The notes below the pieces were generated by a model. The model was given only the letters and a program-made list of their open reading frames with translations. It ran no database searches and was not told the DNA's origin. From MFD04580-c1 sp963702995 (GTDB taxonomy: Bacteria; Planctomycetota; Phycisphaerae; Tepidisphaerales; Tepidisphaeraceae): a DNA stretch of 64,000 bases. The stretch is taken from positions 5,704,001 to 5,768,000 of the forward strand of contig OY969783.1 of NCBI GenBank assembly GCA_963702995.1, written 5' to 3'. This document shows, in pieces, positions 55,945 through 64,000 of this stretch. The first letter of the stretch is position 1; each line of letters begins with the position of its first letter. A program made the position numbers and the translations under genes.

Positions 55945-57783
55945 CCCTTAAACAAGCGTATCCCCCGCGGTGCCAAACCGCCCGCGTTGGGGGCGCGACG
56001 CCGCTTCGCCCCCGGCCGCGTCCGACATGTCGTTGTGCATCGTGTCGCCTCGTCCACAAGGCCTCGCCGAACCGGGGCATCCTGACCCCGGCATCAACTT
56101 CTCGCCTCGTCAACGTTGTGCCCGGGTACGCCACGCGGCCACGCCAGCCAATAGCGGCTCCTGCCATGGGCTGTACGACAGCAACCGGTAGATCAGCCGC
56201 CGCCCGCTACGGAGGATCTGGCAGGGCAGCCTCACCACCGCGTTCACGAACCGCTTGAACTCCATCCGCACCACGTCGTGCCTCTGCCGCTCGCGGGCCT
56301 GGCGGCCACGCCCCCGGGCCTGCGGGAGCATCAGGCCCCACCATGCCTTGAGGCTCCAGGCCAGGCTCGCCATCACCATGTACGCCCAGTTGCTCACCAG
56401 GTCGGCGCTGGGCAGCTTCATCGCGTGAACCCCGTTCTTCAGCTGCTCGATCAGGTTCTCCTGGTCGCAGCGTTGGTTGGCCTCCAGCGCCAGTTCCCTT
56501 GCCGGCGTGGCACGGTCGTTGGTGATGAAGAAGAAGTAGCGGTATTCCTGCCAGAGCTTTCTCTGGTGCATCTCCACGTCGAGGGTCTTGCGGCAGATGA
56601 TCAGCCGGTAGGGCTTGTGGCACTTGACCGGTTGGTAGTCGATCTCCGCCACGTGCTCGGCCGCCAGGCGCAGGTTCTGGAAGCCCCGCTCGGCGACGAC
56701 CTGCTCCTTAATGTTCTCGGGCTTGGCCCGCTCCGCCGTGGCCACCTCGTAGCGGGCCGGGCGATTCAGTTCGGACCAACACTGCTCCGCCATCGCTTCG
56801 GCCTTGAGCTTGAGGTTCGGGTGGGCGTCCAGCCCGAACAGGAACGTGACGTTCCCCAACGTGTCCCAGCGGTCCAGGTGGGCGGTCTGGCTGAAGTCCG
56901 TGTCCCCCCGCATCCGCACCGCCTTGAACCCCGCCCCCAGCGTCAGGGCGATGGCCTTGTCCAGGTAGGCGGCCACGTCCTCGTGGCTGGGGCGGTTGCC
57001 CGGGCGGTTGAGCAGGTAGAGCGGCTCCTTGGTGTTGGCCAGCGACACCACCGCCGCGTGGTAGCCCCAGACGCCGTTGTAGCTGATGTCCATGCCGACC
57101 TTGCACTCGCCGTCGGTGGGCGCCAACGTGCCATCGGCGTCGATCGTCGCCACGTCGAAGAACGACGCGTCCTGCTCCTTCCAGACGCCGACGCGAGCGG
57201 AGTTGATCGCCTCCTGCAAGGCGTTGACCTGTTCCGCCGACTCGAACCGCCGGCAGAAGTCGCCGGCCGTCGAGGGCCCTGGGATGCGGCCGGCCCCCAG
57301 CGCGTCCAGATGCCCTTCGTCGTTGCGGAGCCGCTCCAGGTCTTGCAGGCAGTCGCCGCCGCACAGCACGTTGTAGGCGATGTTCAGGACGTGGTCCGAC
57401 TCGTGATAGGGCAGGTGAACCTTGAGCAGTCGCACGTCGCGATCGATCGCGTCGATCAGCCCGACCTTGCGAGCGAGCAGGTGGATCGACCCAATGCCGC
57501 CGTGGCCGATGGCGCGGGTGCGGCCGGCCACGTCGTAGTGGACGTTGGCGGCCGCGAACATCGGCTTGGCTCGTGCCGAAAAGCTGCGTGGTCGCAGTCG
57601 CTTCGCGATTCTCCGCTTGCGTCGGTCCAACTTTTTGCGTGTAGTGTTGTTCACTCGAAACGCCTCCTTGCGTCTACGTGTCAGAAAGCCTGGTAACTCT
57701 CTGATTATACGAAAACGCGGGCGTTTCGAGTCTTTTTTTGCGCAGGGCCGGACCCGGGGGCGAAAATCACGCTTGTTCAAGGG
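55945..57783 (-). mobile_element. IS1380-family element (copy B), complete
   Basis: 1839 bases with inverted ends CCCTTAAACAAGCGT (left) and ACGCTTGTTCAAGGG (right). Flanks are TTAG on the left and CTAA on the right, so no direct target repeat; the two sides probably come from different insertion events. The right end abuts the core of an attC-like site. Confidence 0.85.
56110..57654 (-). CDS. IS1380-family transposase, intact
   Basis: 514 residues from a GTG at 57654 (VNNTTRKKLDRRKRRIAKR) with AAGGAGG at 8-base spacing. DDE-type IS4/IS1380 transposase: ATIDADGTLAPTDGECKVG, MRGDTDFSQTAHLDRW, YRLIICRKTLDVE, RCDQENLIEQLKNGVHAMKLP. Basic N terminus for DNA binding. A longer in-frame TTG start at the IS end is less likely. 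Nearly identical to the remnant at 43798-45018, so the copies separated recently. Confidence 0.9.
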   Translation of the reverse strand: MNNTTRKKLDRRKRRIAKRLRPRSFSARAKPMFAAANVHYDVAGRTRAIGHGGIGSIHLLARKVGLIDAIDRDVRLLKVHLPYHESDHVLNIAYNVLCGGDCLQDLERLRNDEGHLDALGAGRIPGPSTAGDFCRRFESAEQVNALQEAINSARVGVWKEQDASFFDVATIDADGTLAPTDGECKVGMDISYNGVWGYHAAVVSLANTKEPLYLLNRPGNRPSHEDVAAYLDKAIALTLGAGFKAVRMRGDTDFSQTAHLDRWDTLGNVTFLFGLDAHPNLKLKAEAMAEQCWSELNRPARYEVATAERAKPENIKEQVVAERGFQNLRLAAEHVAEIDYQPVKCHKPYRLIICRKTLDVEMHQRKLWQEYRYFFFITNDRATPARELALEANQRCDQENLIEQLKNGVHAMKLPSADLVSNWAYMVMASLAWSLKAWWGLMLPQARGRGRQARERQRHDVVRMEFKRFVNAVVRLPCQILRSGRRLIYRLLSYSPWQEPLLAGVAAWRTRAQR

Positions 57784-57882
57784 CTAACGGACCGACGTTC
57801 AGCGGCCGGGCGGGCACCGGAGACACACTCGAATCACGAGGACCACGACGCCCGCCCGGTCCGCTGCAACGCCTGGTTAGCT
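57782..57882 (-). other. attC-like integron recombination site
   Basis: 101 bases bounded by GGCTAAC and GTTAGCT. Inner arms CAGCGGCCGGGCGGGC and GCCCGCCCGG-T-CCGCTG pair with a single bulged T at 57860, as extrahelical bases do in attC. Oriented on the minus strand it is the downstream site of the gene at 57904-58809. Confidence 0.7.
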
Positions 57883-57903
57883 GGCCGCCGCACCGCCACG
57901 CCG

Positions 57904-58809
57904 TCATAAGCTTTCGTAATAGGCTACCAGACCTTTGCAGAAGAGCTTTCCTGCAGATGGAGCCTTAAACCGCCCCAATTCCTTTTTAAATACGATTGCG
58001 CGCTCACTCGGATGAACGTCCTTCCTCAAGGACGGATAGAGTTTGTGATAAAAATGAATCGCTTGGTATTCGCCGATGTGCTTTGTCAGTAACTGTCGGT
58101 CGATTTGTTTTGCGGCCGACCAAGCGATTCGCTGATAACGCTCGAGCCTTCCCTTCGAAAGCGACTCCATCGGAATAATGTCCCGTACTCCGTGTTGCCT
58201 AGACTTCGCGATATCTCTCCCAAACGCGTGTCCGACCTTATTGCGAAGAGTTCTCATGGAATCCAGATCGCTCAACTTACCCTTGAGAATCGCGGGCGCA
58301 GAACCAAAGAGCGACTCAAAAGCAGCTACTCGGCTGCTCCAATCCCCCTTTGTACACGCCCCGATCTGCTTCTCGTAATCCAGAGGTTTGTTTTTCGCCT
58401 TGAGCAGCGTCATACCATCAACCGACCTGTGTGCTCCAAGCAAAAGTCCGGGATCAGATTCTAGCGCAAGCTGTACAGCGGCAGCTACAAATGTTTCGAG
58501 GTTGCTTGTTATCGCGACCAAAGCATTTAGTCGTGTCCAGTTTGCGAATCCGTTGAAGGCAAGCGACCACCCTTTCAGATCGTCGAAAAGCTTCGCTCGC
58601 TCTTGGGGTTGGAAGGGAAGATGTTGTTCCGGCCGGTCAGGCCACTTCGCATCCGATTTCCCAAGGACGGCATAGACATGCTTCGAAGCCGGCTCGAAAG
58701 ACCAGTACAGGCCTTGTAGTTCGATGTCGTACTTGCGGAAAACTTGAAATGGCCATGTTGAACGCTCCCGCGGCACCCATCGCTCAAATTTTACATCGCT
58801 TTTCGACAT
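57904..58809 (-). CDS. Cassette-borne protein with HEPN-like R-x4-H motif
   Basis: 301 residues from the ATG at 58809; a longer form would read through the upstream attC. Helix-rich, with LRNKVGHAFGRD giving R189-N-K-V-G-H194, the HEPN ribonuclease-type Rx4-6H motif. N-terminal Trp-rich part (WVPRERSTWPFQVFRKYDIE). Tightly bounded by two attC-like sites (24 and about 20 bases away), so it is a gene cassette. Low GC relative to the chromosome. Proposed RNase or RNA-binding effector; no partner antitoxin in the same cassette. Confidence 0.6.
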   Translation of the reverse strand: MSKSDVKFERWVPRERSTWPFQVFRKYDIELQGLYWSFEPASKHVYAVLGKSDAKWPDRPEQHLPFQPQERAKLFDDLKGWSLAFNGFANWTRLNALVAITSNLETFVAAAVQLALESDPGLLLGAHRSVDGMTLLKAKNKPLDYEKQIGACTKGDWSSRVAAFESLFGSAPAILKGKLSDLDSMRTLRNKVGHAFGRDIAKSRQHGVRDIIPMESLSKGRLERYQRIAWSAAKQIDRQLLTKHIGEYQAIHFYHKLYPSLRKDVHPSERAIVFKKELGRFKAPSAGKLFCKGLVAYYESL

Positions 58810-58832
58810 CGTCGGGGATCCGAACGTTGGCC

Positions 58833-58934
58833 AGCTAACGTAATGCCGTTGAGCGGCCGCGGCGGCGCACACGCGACGCTCGATCGCAAGTAAAGTATAC
58901 CGCCGCCGCGGTCCGCTCCAATGGCGGGTTATGC
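58833..58934 (-). other. attC-like integron recombination site, second
   Basis: 102 bases bounded by AGCTAAC and GTTATGC. Arms GAGCGGCCGCGGCGGCG and CGCCGCCGCGG-T-CCGCTC pair with one bulged T at 58912, the same architecture as the site at 57782-57882. Lies 24 bases before the HEPN-like ATG. Confidence 0.7.
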
Positions 58935-59651
58935 CCCGGCAGGTTCCGCCGCGGTTCGCTGCCAATACGGAGGTCATAAAGGGGCCACCTCCCAATTAGG
59001 CCGCTCGTGACGTGCGACGTTAACTGCCTTCATAGGCGCGTGCTCGGATCACTTGAGCTGGGGACGTGCTGGTCGATGAGGATCGGGTTGCCGTTCGGGA
59101 TCCGAGAGCATGAGGTACGCGGGGCCGGAGGTGGATTCATCAGCGCCGGGGGCGGGAGTGAGGCCGCGAGCCTTAACAGCCCGTGGTGAAACTCGCGCGG
59201 CCGCCGCTTGCGTCTTTCGCACGGGCTCTTCATTGTCGAGACTCCCCGTATTTCTTCCAATACTCGTCGTCTCTCCGCCTCGATCCCGCACGAAAGCCGC
59301 GGCGCGTTAACGTGCGGGAGTTTCACCACGGGCTGTTAAGGGCTTTCTGGATATCACGGAGGACATTAGGGTGTCATCTCCCAGGATGACCACTAGCAAG
59401 AAAAATGAGCGGGGACGTATTTTCCGGCTGGCGCACCAGAAGACCGGCCGCCTGAATGAGGCGGAGGCGGTTGATCAGTGGATGCTAACGTGCAGCCGGG
59501 GCAGCCGGTTTTTTCGGTCGAACCTTGCGGCCGTGTCGGGGATCACGGGCGCGGTGGGCGAGCCGGCCGCACGGAACAGAAGCGCTTGCCGGTCCGGATC
59601 ATCCCTCCTGCTCATCCTTCGCCTTCATCCTTCAGCCTTTCCTTCAACCTA
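58935..59651. other. Region without an intact gene
   Basis: About 720 bases from the attC-like site to the small acidic protein. Contains the MITE-like element at 59172-59340, a pyrimidine-rich motif at 59613-59631 also present at 5476-5494, and a possible decayed coding piece (NGNPILIDQHV on the minus strand, 59040-59170). No gene supported. Confidence 0.5.
59172..59340. mobile_element. MITE-like element, 169 bp
   Basis: 23-bp perfect terminal inverted repeats (CTTAACAGCCCGTGG... at 59172-59194 and 59318-59340), both with TTAA at the outer edge. No coding capacity. The CAGCCCGTGG end matches the end of the IS remnant at 49803-49812. Confidence 0.7.
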
Positions 59652-59936
59652 TCACGCTCCCGGATTGAACGTCTCCCAAAGGTGGCGGCCGTTGCCACGA
59701 AGCTCTTCCAGAGCGATGAGTTGCGCGCCGATCGCCGCATCCGGCAGGCCTGCTTCAGGGGTGGCAATGATCCCGTCGGCGTTAAATAGGAGCGGAGTCG
59801 CGGCCATTTCCGAAGTGGTCGCCGGCTCTAAGGGGGGCAATTCCAGCTCGATCGACTGAATCAGGTCGAGAACGCGTTGCTGGTTCTGCGGGGAAAGGAG
59901 TTGCGCTCTATTCGAGATGTTCTCGGCGAGTGTCAT
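59652..59936 (-). CDS. Small acidic protein (possible antitoxin-like)
   Basis: 94 residues from the ATG at 59936 with GGAGG five bases upstream; a longer in-frame form lacks this. MTLAENISNRAQLLSPQNQ, RVLDLIQSIELELPPLE resembles DUF2281-type antitoxin N termini, with an acidic hydrophobic remainder. No toxin is next to it. Confidence 0.55.
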   Translation of the reverse strand: MTLAENISNRAQLLSPQNQQRVLDLIQSIELELPPLEPATTSEMAATPLLFNADGIIATPEAGLPDAAIGAQLIALEELRGNGRHLWETFNPGA

Positions 59937-60106
59937 AAGACCTCCCGGGGCTGGGTGATACCGATGGTCCCGACCGAGTCTACATTTAACGCCCGGGGAT
60001 GGAAAGAAATCGATAACCGCCGAACAGTCGCTTTGAGCGGGCCGGGTGGAACGAAAATGAATGCGCCAAATCGCGTTTCCGGCTGGAATCGGATACAAAC
60101 GCGTGC

Positions 60107-61108
60107 ATGGTGGACACGGAGCAGCACGAGGAGTCTTCGTTACCTGTCGTCGTGGATGCGGTCGATCCGGCGTCGCGGCCGGGGCCCGGGCGATCGTCCG
60201 CGCCGCGCATCGGCGTGCTTGTCGTCGCGTACAACGCCGAATCCACCCTGCGCGGCGTGCTGCACCGGATCCCCGAAGAGATCGTCCGCAAGATCGACGA
60301 GATCTTCGTCTTCGATGATGCGAGCCAAGATAAGACCGAAGACGTCGCCCGGGCCGTCCGCGATGAGCTTCCGCACGCGCGCATTTCGGTCTTCAAGAAC
60401 CCCGTCAACCTGATGTACGGGGGCAACCAGGCGCGCGGGTATCTGTACGCGATGGAGCGGAACCTCGATATCGTGGTGCTGCTTCACGGCGACGGCCAAT
60501 ATGCCCCGGAGGTCATGCAGGACCTGCTGACGCCCCTTGAAACGGGCGAGGCGGACTTGGTCATGGGGTCGCGGATGATGATCCCCGGCGCGGCCCTCAA
60601 GGGGAACATGCCCACGTACAAATACGTCGGCAACAAGGTGCTGACCTGGGTCGAGAACACCCTGGCCGGCACGCGGCTCAGCGAGTTCCACTCGGGCTAT
60701 CGGGCCTACTCGGTGCATGCCCTGCGAAAGATCGCGCTGGGCCGGATGACCTACAACTGGCACTTTGACACCCAGATCATCCTTGCATTCCTGAAGCAGG
60801 GCTTCAAGATTAAAGAAGTTCCGATCCCGACCTATTACGGGGACGAAATCTGTCATGTGAACGGGATCCCCTACGCCATGCATTGCATGTGGGAGGCCAC
60901 GCGGTTCGCGCTTCGCGACCGGTGGAGCCCCGCCCGGCGGCGGGCCGTCGCGCACCGTCAGACGCCCGGCGACTCCGGGCACGGGGGCGACGGGGCCAAG
61001 TCAGATTCGCGCGAACCTCATGCCTCAATCGCCTCACTACCGCGTTCATCACGACCCCAAGAGCAGTCATCAGCAGATTTCCAGGCTCGTCCGGGAACTG
61101 CGACTTAG
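60107..61108 (+). CDS. Glycosyltransferase family 2 (DPM1-like)
   Basis: 333 residues. GT-A fold: IGVLVVAYNAESTLRGVL, IFVFDDASQDKTEDVA (DDxSxD nucleotide site), VVLLHGDGQYAPE, and LSEFHSGYRAYS. Resembles polyprenyl-phosphate sugar transferases that make lipid-linked sugars at the inner membrane, but no C-terminal membrane anchor is seen. Its last 89 bases overlap the methyltransferase gene in another frame, implying coupling. Confidence 0.82.
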   Translation: MVDTEQHEESSLPVVVDAVDPASRPGPGRSSAPRIGVLVVAYNAESTLRGVLHRIPEEIVRKIDEIFVFDDASQDKTEDVARAVRDELPHARISVFKNPVNLMYGGNQARGYLYAMERNLDIVVLLHGDGQYAPEVMQDLLTPLETGEADLVMGSRMMIPGAALKGNMPTYKYVGNKVLTWVENTLAGTRLSEFHSGYRAYSVHALRKIALGRMTYNWHFDTQIILAFLKQGFKIKEVPIPTYYGDEICHVNGIPYAMHCMWEATRFALRDRWSPARRRAVAHRQTPGDSGHGGDGAKSDSREPHASIASLPRSSRPQEQSSADFQARPGTAT

Positions 61109-61715
61109 CCCCGTGCTCGACGTCGGAGCGGCACAGGGAATGCTCGGCCATCTCGTCGCCGGGGAGGGGCTCGCCCTCGACGGCGTCGAAGCCCATCCCG
61201 AATGGGCCGATATGGCTCGTCCGCTCTATCGCACCATCTGGGCCAACACGGTCGAGGCGGCCCCGCTCCCGGACAATACGTACCGGGTCGTGGTCTGCGG
61301 CGACGTGCTGGAGCACACCGCCGACCCTGTCGCCGTCCTGAAACGGCTGAAGCGGGCCGCCACCCCGGACGCGACGTTCATTGTCAGCGTTCCCAATATC
61401 GCGCACCTGGCGGTCCGCCTGACGCTCCTCTTCGGGCGCTTCCCGAAGATGGATCGCGGCCCCTTCGATCGCACCCATCTCCAGTTCCTCACCAAGGACA
61501 CCGCCGTAGACATGATGCGGGCCGCCGGGTTCCGCGTGGAGCGCATCACCAGCACCGGCGTGCCGCTGGACGAGGTCTGGAAGAACGGCGAAGAGGCAAC
61601 GTTTTACAAGTTGGCGACGCGGGCCCAGCACGGGCTGCTCTCGATCGCGCCGCGGCTGTTCGGCTTCCAGTGGGTCATGGTCGCCAAACCGGTCGATGCC
61701 CCCGTCGGCGGATGA
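61020..61715 (+). CDS. Class I SAM-dependent methyltransferase
   Basis: 231 residues. SAM motif I LDVGAAQGMLGHLV, then VVVCGDVLEHTADPVAVL (motif II region with acidic-EH), and SVPNIAHLAVR. Methyltransf_11/23-type. Sits between two glycosyltransferases, so it probably modifies a cell-surface sugar or lipid carrier. Confidence 0.8.
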   Translation: MPQSPHYRVHHDPKSSHQQISRLVRELRLSPVLDVGAAQGMLGHLVAGEGLALDGVEAHPEWADMARPLYRTIWANTVEAAPLPDNTYRVVVCGDVLEHTADPVAVLKRLKRAATPDATFIVSVPNIAHLAVRLTLLFGRFPKMDRGPFDRTHLQFLTKDTAVDMMRAAGFRVERITSTGVPLDEVWKNGEEATFYKLATRAQHGLLSIAPRLFGFQWVMVAKPVDAPVGG

Positions 61716-61728
61716 AACCGAGGCGGCG

Positions 61729-63214
61729 ATGACGCAGCAGTCGAAGGACGTGGCGGCCGAGCCTCCGGAGCCCTCTGGTGCTCTCGTTGGCGCGGCGGGC
61801 GCGGATCTGCCCTGGCTTGCCGTGTCGGCCCTGGCGGCCGCCGCCGTCGCCGTCGGGTATGCGATCCACCTGCGCGACGGCGAGTTTGACCGGAAGGCGC
61901 TCTTCTGGGTCGCCGTCGGACTGACCCTCTGCCTGGCCGCCGTCGCCAAGCCGGCCACGCGACTCAAGTGGCTTAGCGAGGGCGTCGCCCTCCTCACGCT
62001 TTGCGCGGGCCTGTTGATCGAGTTCCGGCAGTACATGATCTCGCCGCCAGGGGGATGGAACTGGTGGAGCAACGATCTCAAGAACGTGGGGCGGCCGGGC
62101 TTCGCCGTGTTCGGCGCGGCCCTCCGGGTCGCCGGGCTTTGTCTGGCCCTGTGCCTCTGGAAGCCCAAGCCGCTCGCCCGTTACTTGGTGCCCCTGATGC
62201 TCGCGGCTTACCTGGCGATGGGGGCCTGGATGATTCGCTGCTCCCCCGAGCCGCATATTGATGTCTTCGTTTTCCAGCAGGAGGGGCCGGCCGCGTTGTT
62301 TGCCGGGAAGAATCCGTATGCGATCGACTTCCCCGACATCTATCGCGCCGACCGCACGGGCGACAAGCCGGTCTACGGGCAGAACCTCAGCCAGAGCGGC
62401 CGCCTCCAGTTCGGCTTCCCGTACCCTCCGGTCAGCCTGCTGCTCGCGGCCGCCGGTTACGGGGCGACGGGGGACCACCGATTCGCTCAATTGATCGCGA
62501 TCGTCGCCGCGGCGGCGCTGATGGCTTCCATGCGGCCGGGGCCGCCGGGCCGAGTTGCGATCCTGGCGGCCGGAGGGTTCCTCTTCACGCCCCGGAGCCT
62601 GTTCGTCCTGAGCCGCGCCTGGACCGAGCCGTTCGTCGTCTTTCTGCTGGCGCTGACGGTCTGGTGCGCCATTCGACGCCCCAGGTTCCTGCCGCTCGCG
62701 CTGGGCCTGTTCCTCGCCAGCAAGCAGTATCTTATTTTCGTGCCGGCCTTGGCGATGCTGCTTTGCCCCCGACCCTGGACGGCTCGGCAGATCGCAAGCC
62801 TCCTCGGCCGAGCCTTTGTCGTGGCGGCTGCCGTCACGCTGCCGTTCGCCCTCTGGGGCGTGCGGCCGTTCATTTTCTCGCTCTTCACCGTCCAGAAAAT
62901 AGCGCCCTTTCGGGAGGACGCGCTGAGCTTCCTGGTCGGTTGGCTCTATCTCACCGGCCATCGCCCCGGGGTCTGGCCGGCGTTCGCCGGGGCATTTGGG
63001 GGCGTGGCGCTGTGCCTCTGGCGCGCGCCGCGCGCCGGCCGGCTTCGCGGCCGCCATCGCTGCGACCTACCTCCTGTTCATCGCGCTAAACAAGCAGGCG
63101 TTCGCGAATTACTACTTCTTTGTCATTGGCGCCCTCTGGTGCGCGGTCGCGGCGTCAAACCCCGCGTCGCGGCCGAGCAGCCCGTTCCGATGGGCCGCGC
63201 CTCCCACGGCTTGA
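61729..63214 (+). CDS. Multi-pass membrane glycosyltransferase (GT87/DUF2029-like), frameshifted
   Basis: About 494 residues repaired, from the ATG at 61729 (GAGG upstream). At least ten hydrophobic segments; a periplasmic loop with HIDVFVFQQEGPAALFAG and KNPYAIDFPDIYR contains the Asp expected of C-type glycosyltransferases, then GFPYPPVSLLL and LFLASKQYLIFVPALAML. Polyprenyl-phosphate mannose-type donors are the family norm, which fits the upstream GT2. An extra base in a GC repeat near 63025-63040 shifts the last 60 residues (FAAAIAATYLLFIALNKQAF) to another frame. Confidence 0.75.
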
Positions 63215-63336
63215 CCTGTAATCGCCGCGCGCCCCCGGGCGGCCGCGTGTCGGCGGCCCGGCGCGGCGATCGCCTCGTCTGCTACGGCTGAAGTTGACCG
63301 TTCCGTGCATCATTGCGGGTGCGCGGTTAGATCATC

Positions 63337-63413
63337 TGAAGTGCCGCCGGTGCCCTCACCGGCGGGTTTCGTGCGCGGCCAACACCGCCGGTGAGGGCAC
63401 CGGCGGCACTTCA
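63337..63413. repeat. REP-like perfect inverted repeat, copy 2
   Basis: 29-bp perfect arms (TGAAGTGCCGCCGG... at 63337-63365 and 63385-63413). Same family as 38375-38445. Between the membrane glycosyltransferase and the partial gene, convergent position. Confidence 0.75.
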
Positions 63414-63450
63414 ATTCTGGGCCATCATTGAATTTCGGGAGAACGGACTC

Positions 63451-64000
63451 TTAATTCTTAAGACCAGACCACGGGCCTTCTGGAAAAGCCCGCGGCAACC
63501 ACTGTGCGAACCCCTCCTGCGGGGAGTACTGGAGAGTGGCCGACCCGGTGATCGCATGGTTGTTTCCCTCGACCTGCGTCTTCAACTTCGGATTGCTGAT
63601 CGCGCCGAGCGTCTGGGAAACGCCATCGAAAACGCTCTTGTCATGCCCTGGCGTAGCGGTGACCCGGAATGCGAGTTGAAGGGTGTCCGTCGCCGTTCGG
63701 TCGCCGACGACGGTCACGGTATCAAGGTGGGCGGCCCAGTTTGGTATCACCGTTCGATACGCGGCGGTATTTCGAGCGGCCGCCCAGATCGGCCGGGTGC
63801 GATCGATCGTTCCAAGCAGGCGCACCATCGCCTCATTTTGCCGAAGGCCGCCAGGACCAGCTCGAACGCGCGCGACGATCTTCGCCGCCGCTGCATCTTT
63901 CCCGGCGAAGAAGACGACGCGATCGTCCGACGGGAGGAAAAAGCCGAGCTGCTGGGCCTCGTAGACTTTGAAGCCGTCGATGGTCTTGTAGGGCACGACC
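63451..64000 (-). CDS. Hypothetical protein, partial (N terminus beyond window)
   Basis: At least 181 residues, open to the end of the window; the apparent GTG near 63996 need not be the start. Contains DGFKVYEAQQLGFFLPSDDR, VVFFAGKDAAAAKIVARV and TDTLQLAFRVTATPG. No family recognised with confidence; looks like a secreted Planctomycetota protein with a beta-rich domain. Confidence 0.5.
   Translation of the reverse strand, partial: VVPYKTIDGFKVYEAQQLGFFLPSDDRVVFFAGKDAAAAKIVARVRAGPGGLRQNEAMVRLLGTIDRTRPIWAAARNTAAYRTVIPNWAAHLDTVTVVGDRTATDTLQLAFRVTATPGHDKSVFDGVSQTLGAISNPKLKTQVEGNNHAITGSATLQYSPQEGFAQWLPRAFPEGPWSGLKN

Noticed and set aside
56278..57696. Long plus-strand reading frame opposite the IS1380 transposase
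   Set aside because: Antisense shadow in GC-rich DNA; the minus strand has a ribosome site, DDE-type motifs and matches copy A.
59040..59170. Small gene on the minus strand with NGNPILIDQHV
   Set aside because: The conserved-looking piece needs a frameshift, has no start and ends at the MITE; at best a decayed fragment.

Overview
The window is a contiguous piece of a high-GC bacterial chromosome. It most likely comes from the Planctomycetota, class Phycisphaerae, near Tepidisphaerales. The evidence is a very large secreted beta-propeller protein with the LEERTLFSA-type N-terminal motif of that group, a Tat-exported DUF1552 protein, a (2Fe-2S)/FAD/molybdopterin aldehyde oxidoreductase, a UVR-motif protein, and a cytochrome oxidase cluster with cupredoxin-like partners. 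No rRNA was seen; one tRNA-Gly(CCC) is present. Many intergenic regions carry inverted or tandem repeats.

Layout. 0-9 kb: PaoABC-like periplasmic aldehyde oxidoreductase, then a DapA-family aldolase/dehydratase, an IlvD/Edd sugar-acid dehydratase and a GntP permease, which together look like a sugar-acid catabolic locus. 9-20 kb: a divergent sigma-like factor with a 695-residue unknown protein, the 1502-residue surface protein, DUF1552 and a small beta-propeller. 20-25 kb: a DUF6602-like nuclease cluster, a UVR protein, YgfZ-like protein and tRNA-Gly. 25-32 kb: DUF350/YjfC/Gly-rich cluster, catalase-like protein, phospholipase C-type phosphoesterase, and an AAA ATPase/TOPRIM pair. 32-43.4 kb: ABC ATPase and an aa3/caa3-type oxidase locus read right to left (cupredoxin-like protein, coxB, coxA, ctaA, ctaB, cupredoxin-like lipoprotein, coxC, coxD); subunit I has the YSHPAV signature of A2-type oxidases.

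43.6-59.4 kb is an accessory region. One IS1380 copy, still flanked by TTAG direct repeats, has been opened by about 4.8 kb carrying a caspase-like lipoprotein, a second lipoprotein, a decayed REP-associated transposase and another transposase. To its right lie a TPR lipoprotein, a zinc-ribbon membrane protein, a MazEF-like module, an ABC-F ATPase, a barstar-like/RNase-like immunity-toxin pair cut by a second IS1380, and then an integron-type gene cassette: two attC-like sites around a gene with a HEPN-like R-x4-H motif. A MITE-like 169-bp element follows. 59.6-64 kb: a small acidic protein, a GT2 glycosyltransferase, a methyltransferase and a multi-membrane-span glycosyltransferase, then a partial gene.

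At least ten genes are broken by one or two single-base frameshifts, several in homopolymers. This pattern fits residual long-read assembly error at least as well as gene decay, so I describe these as interrupted genes rather than firm pseudogenes.
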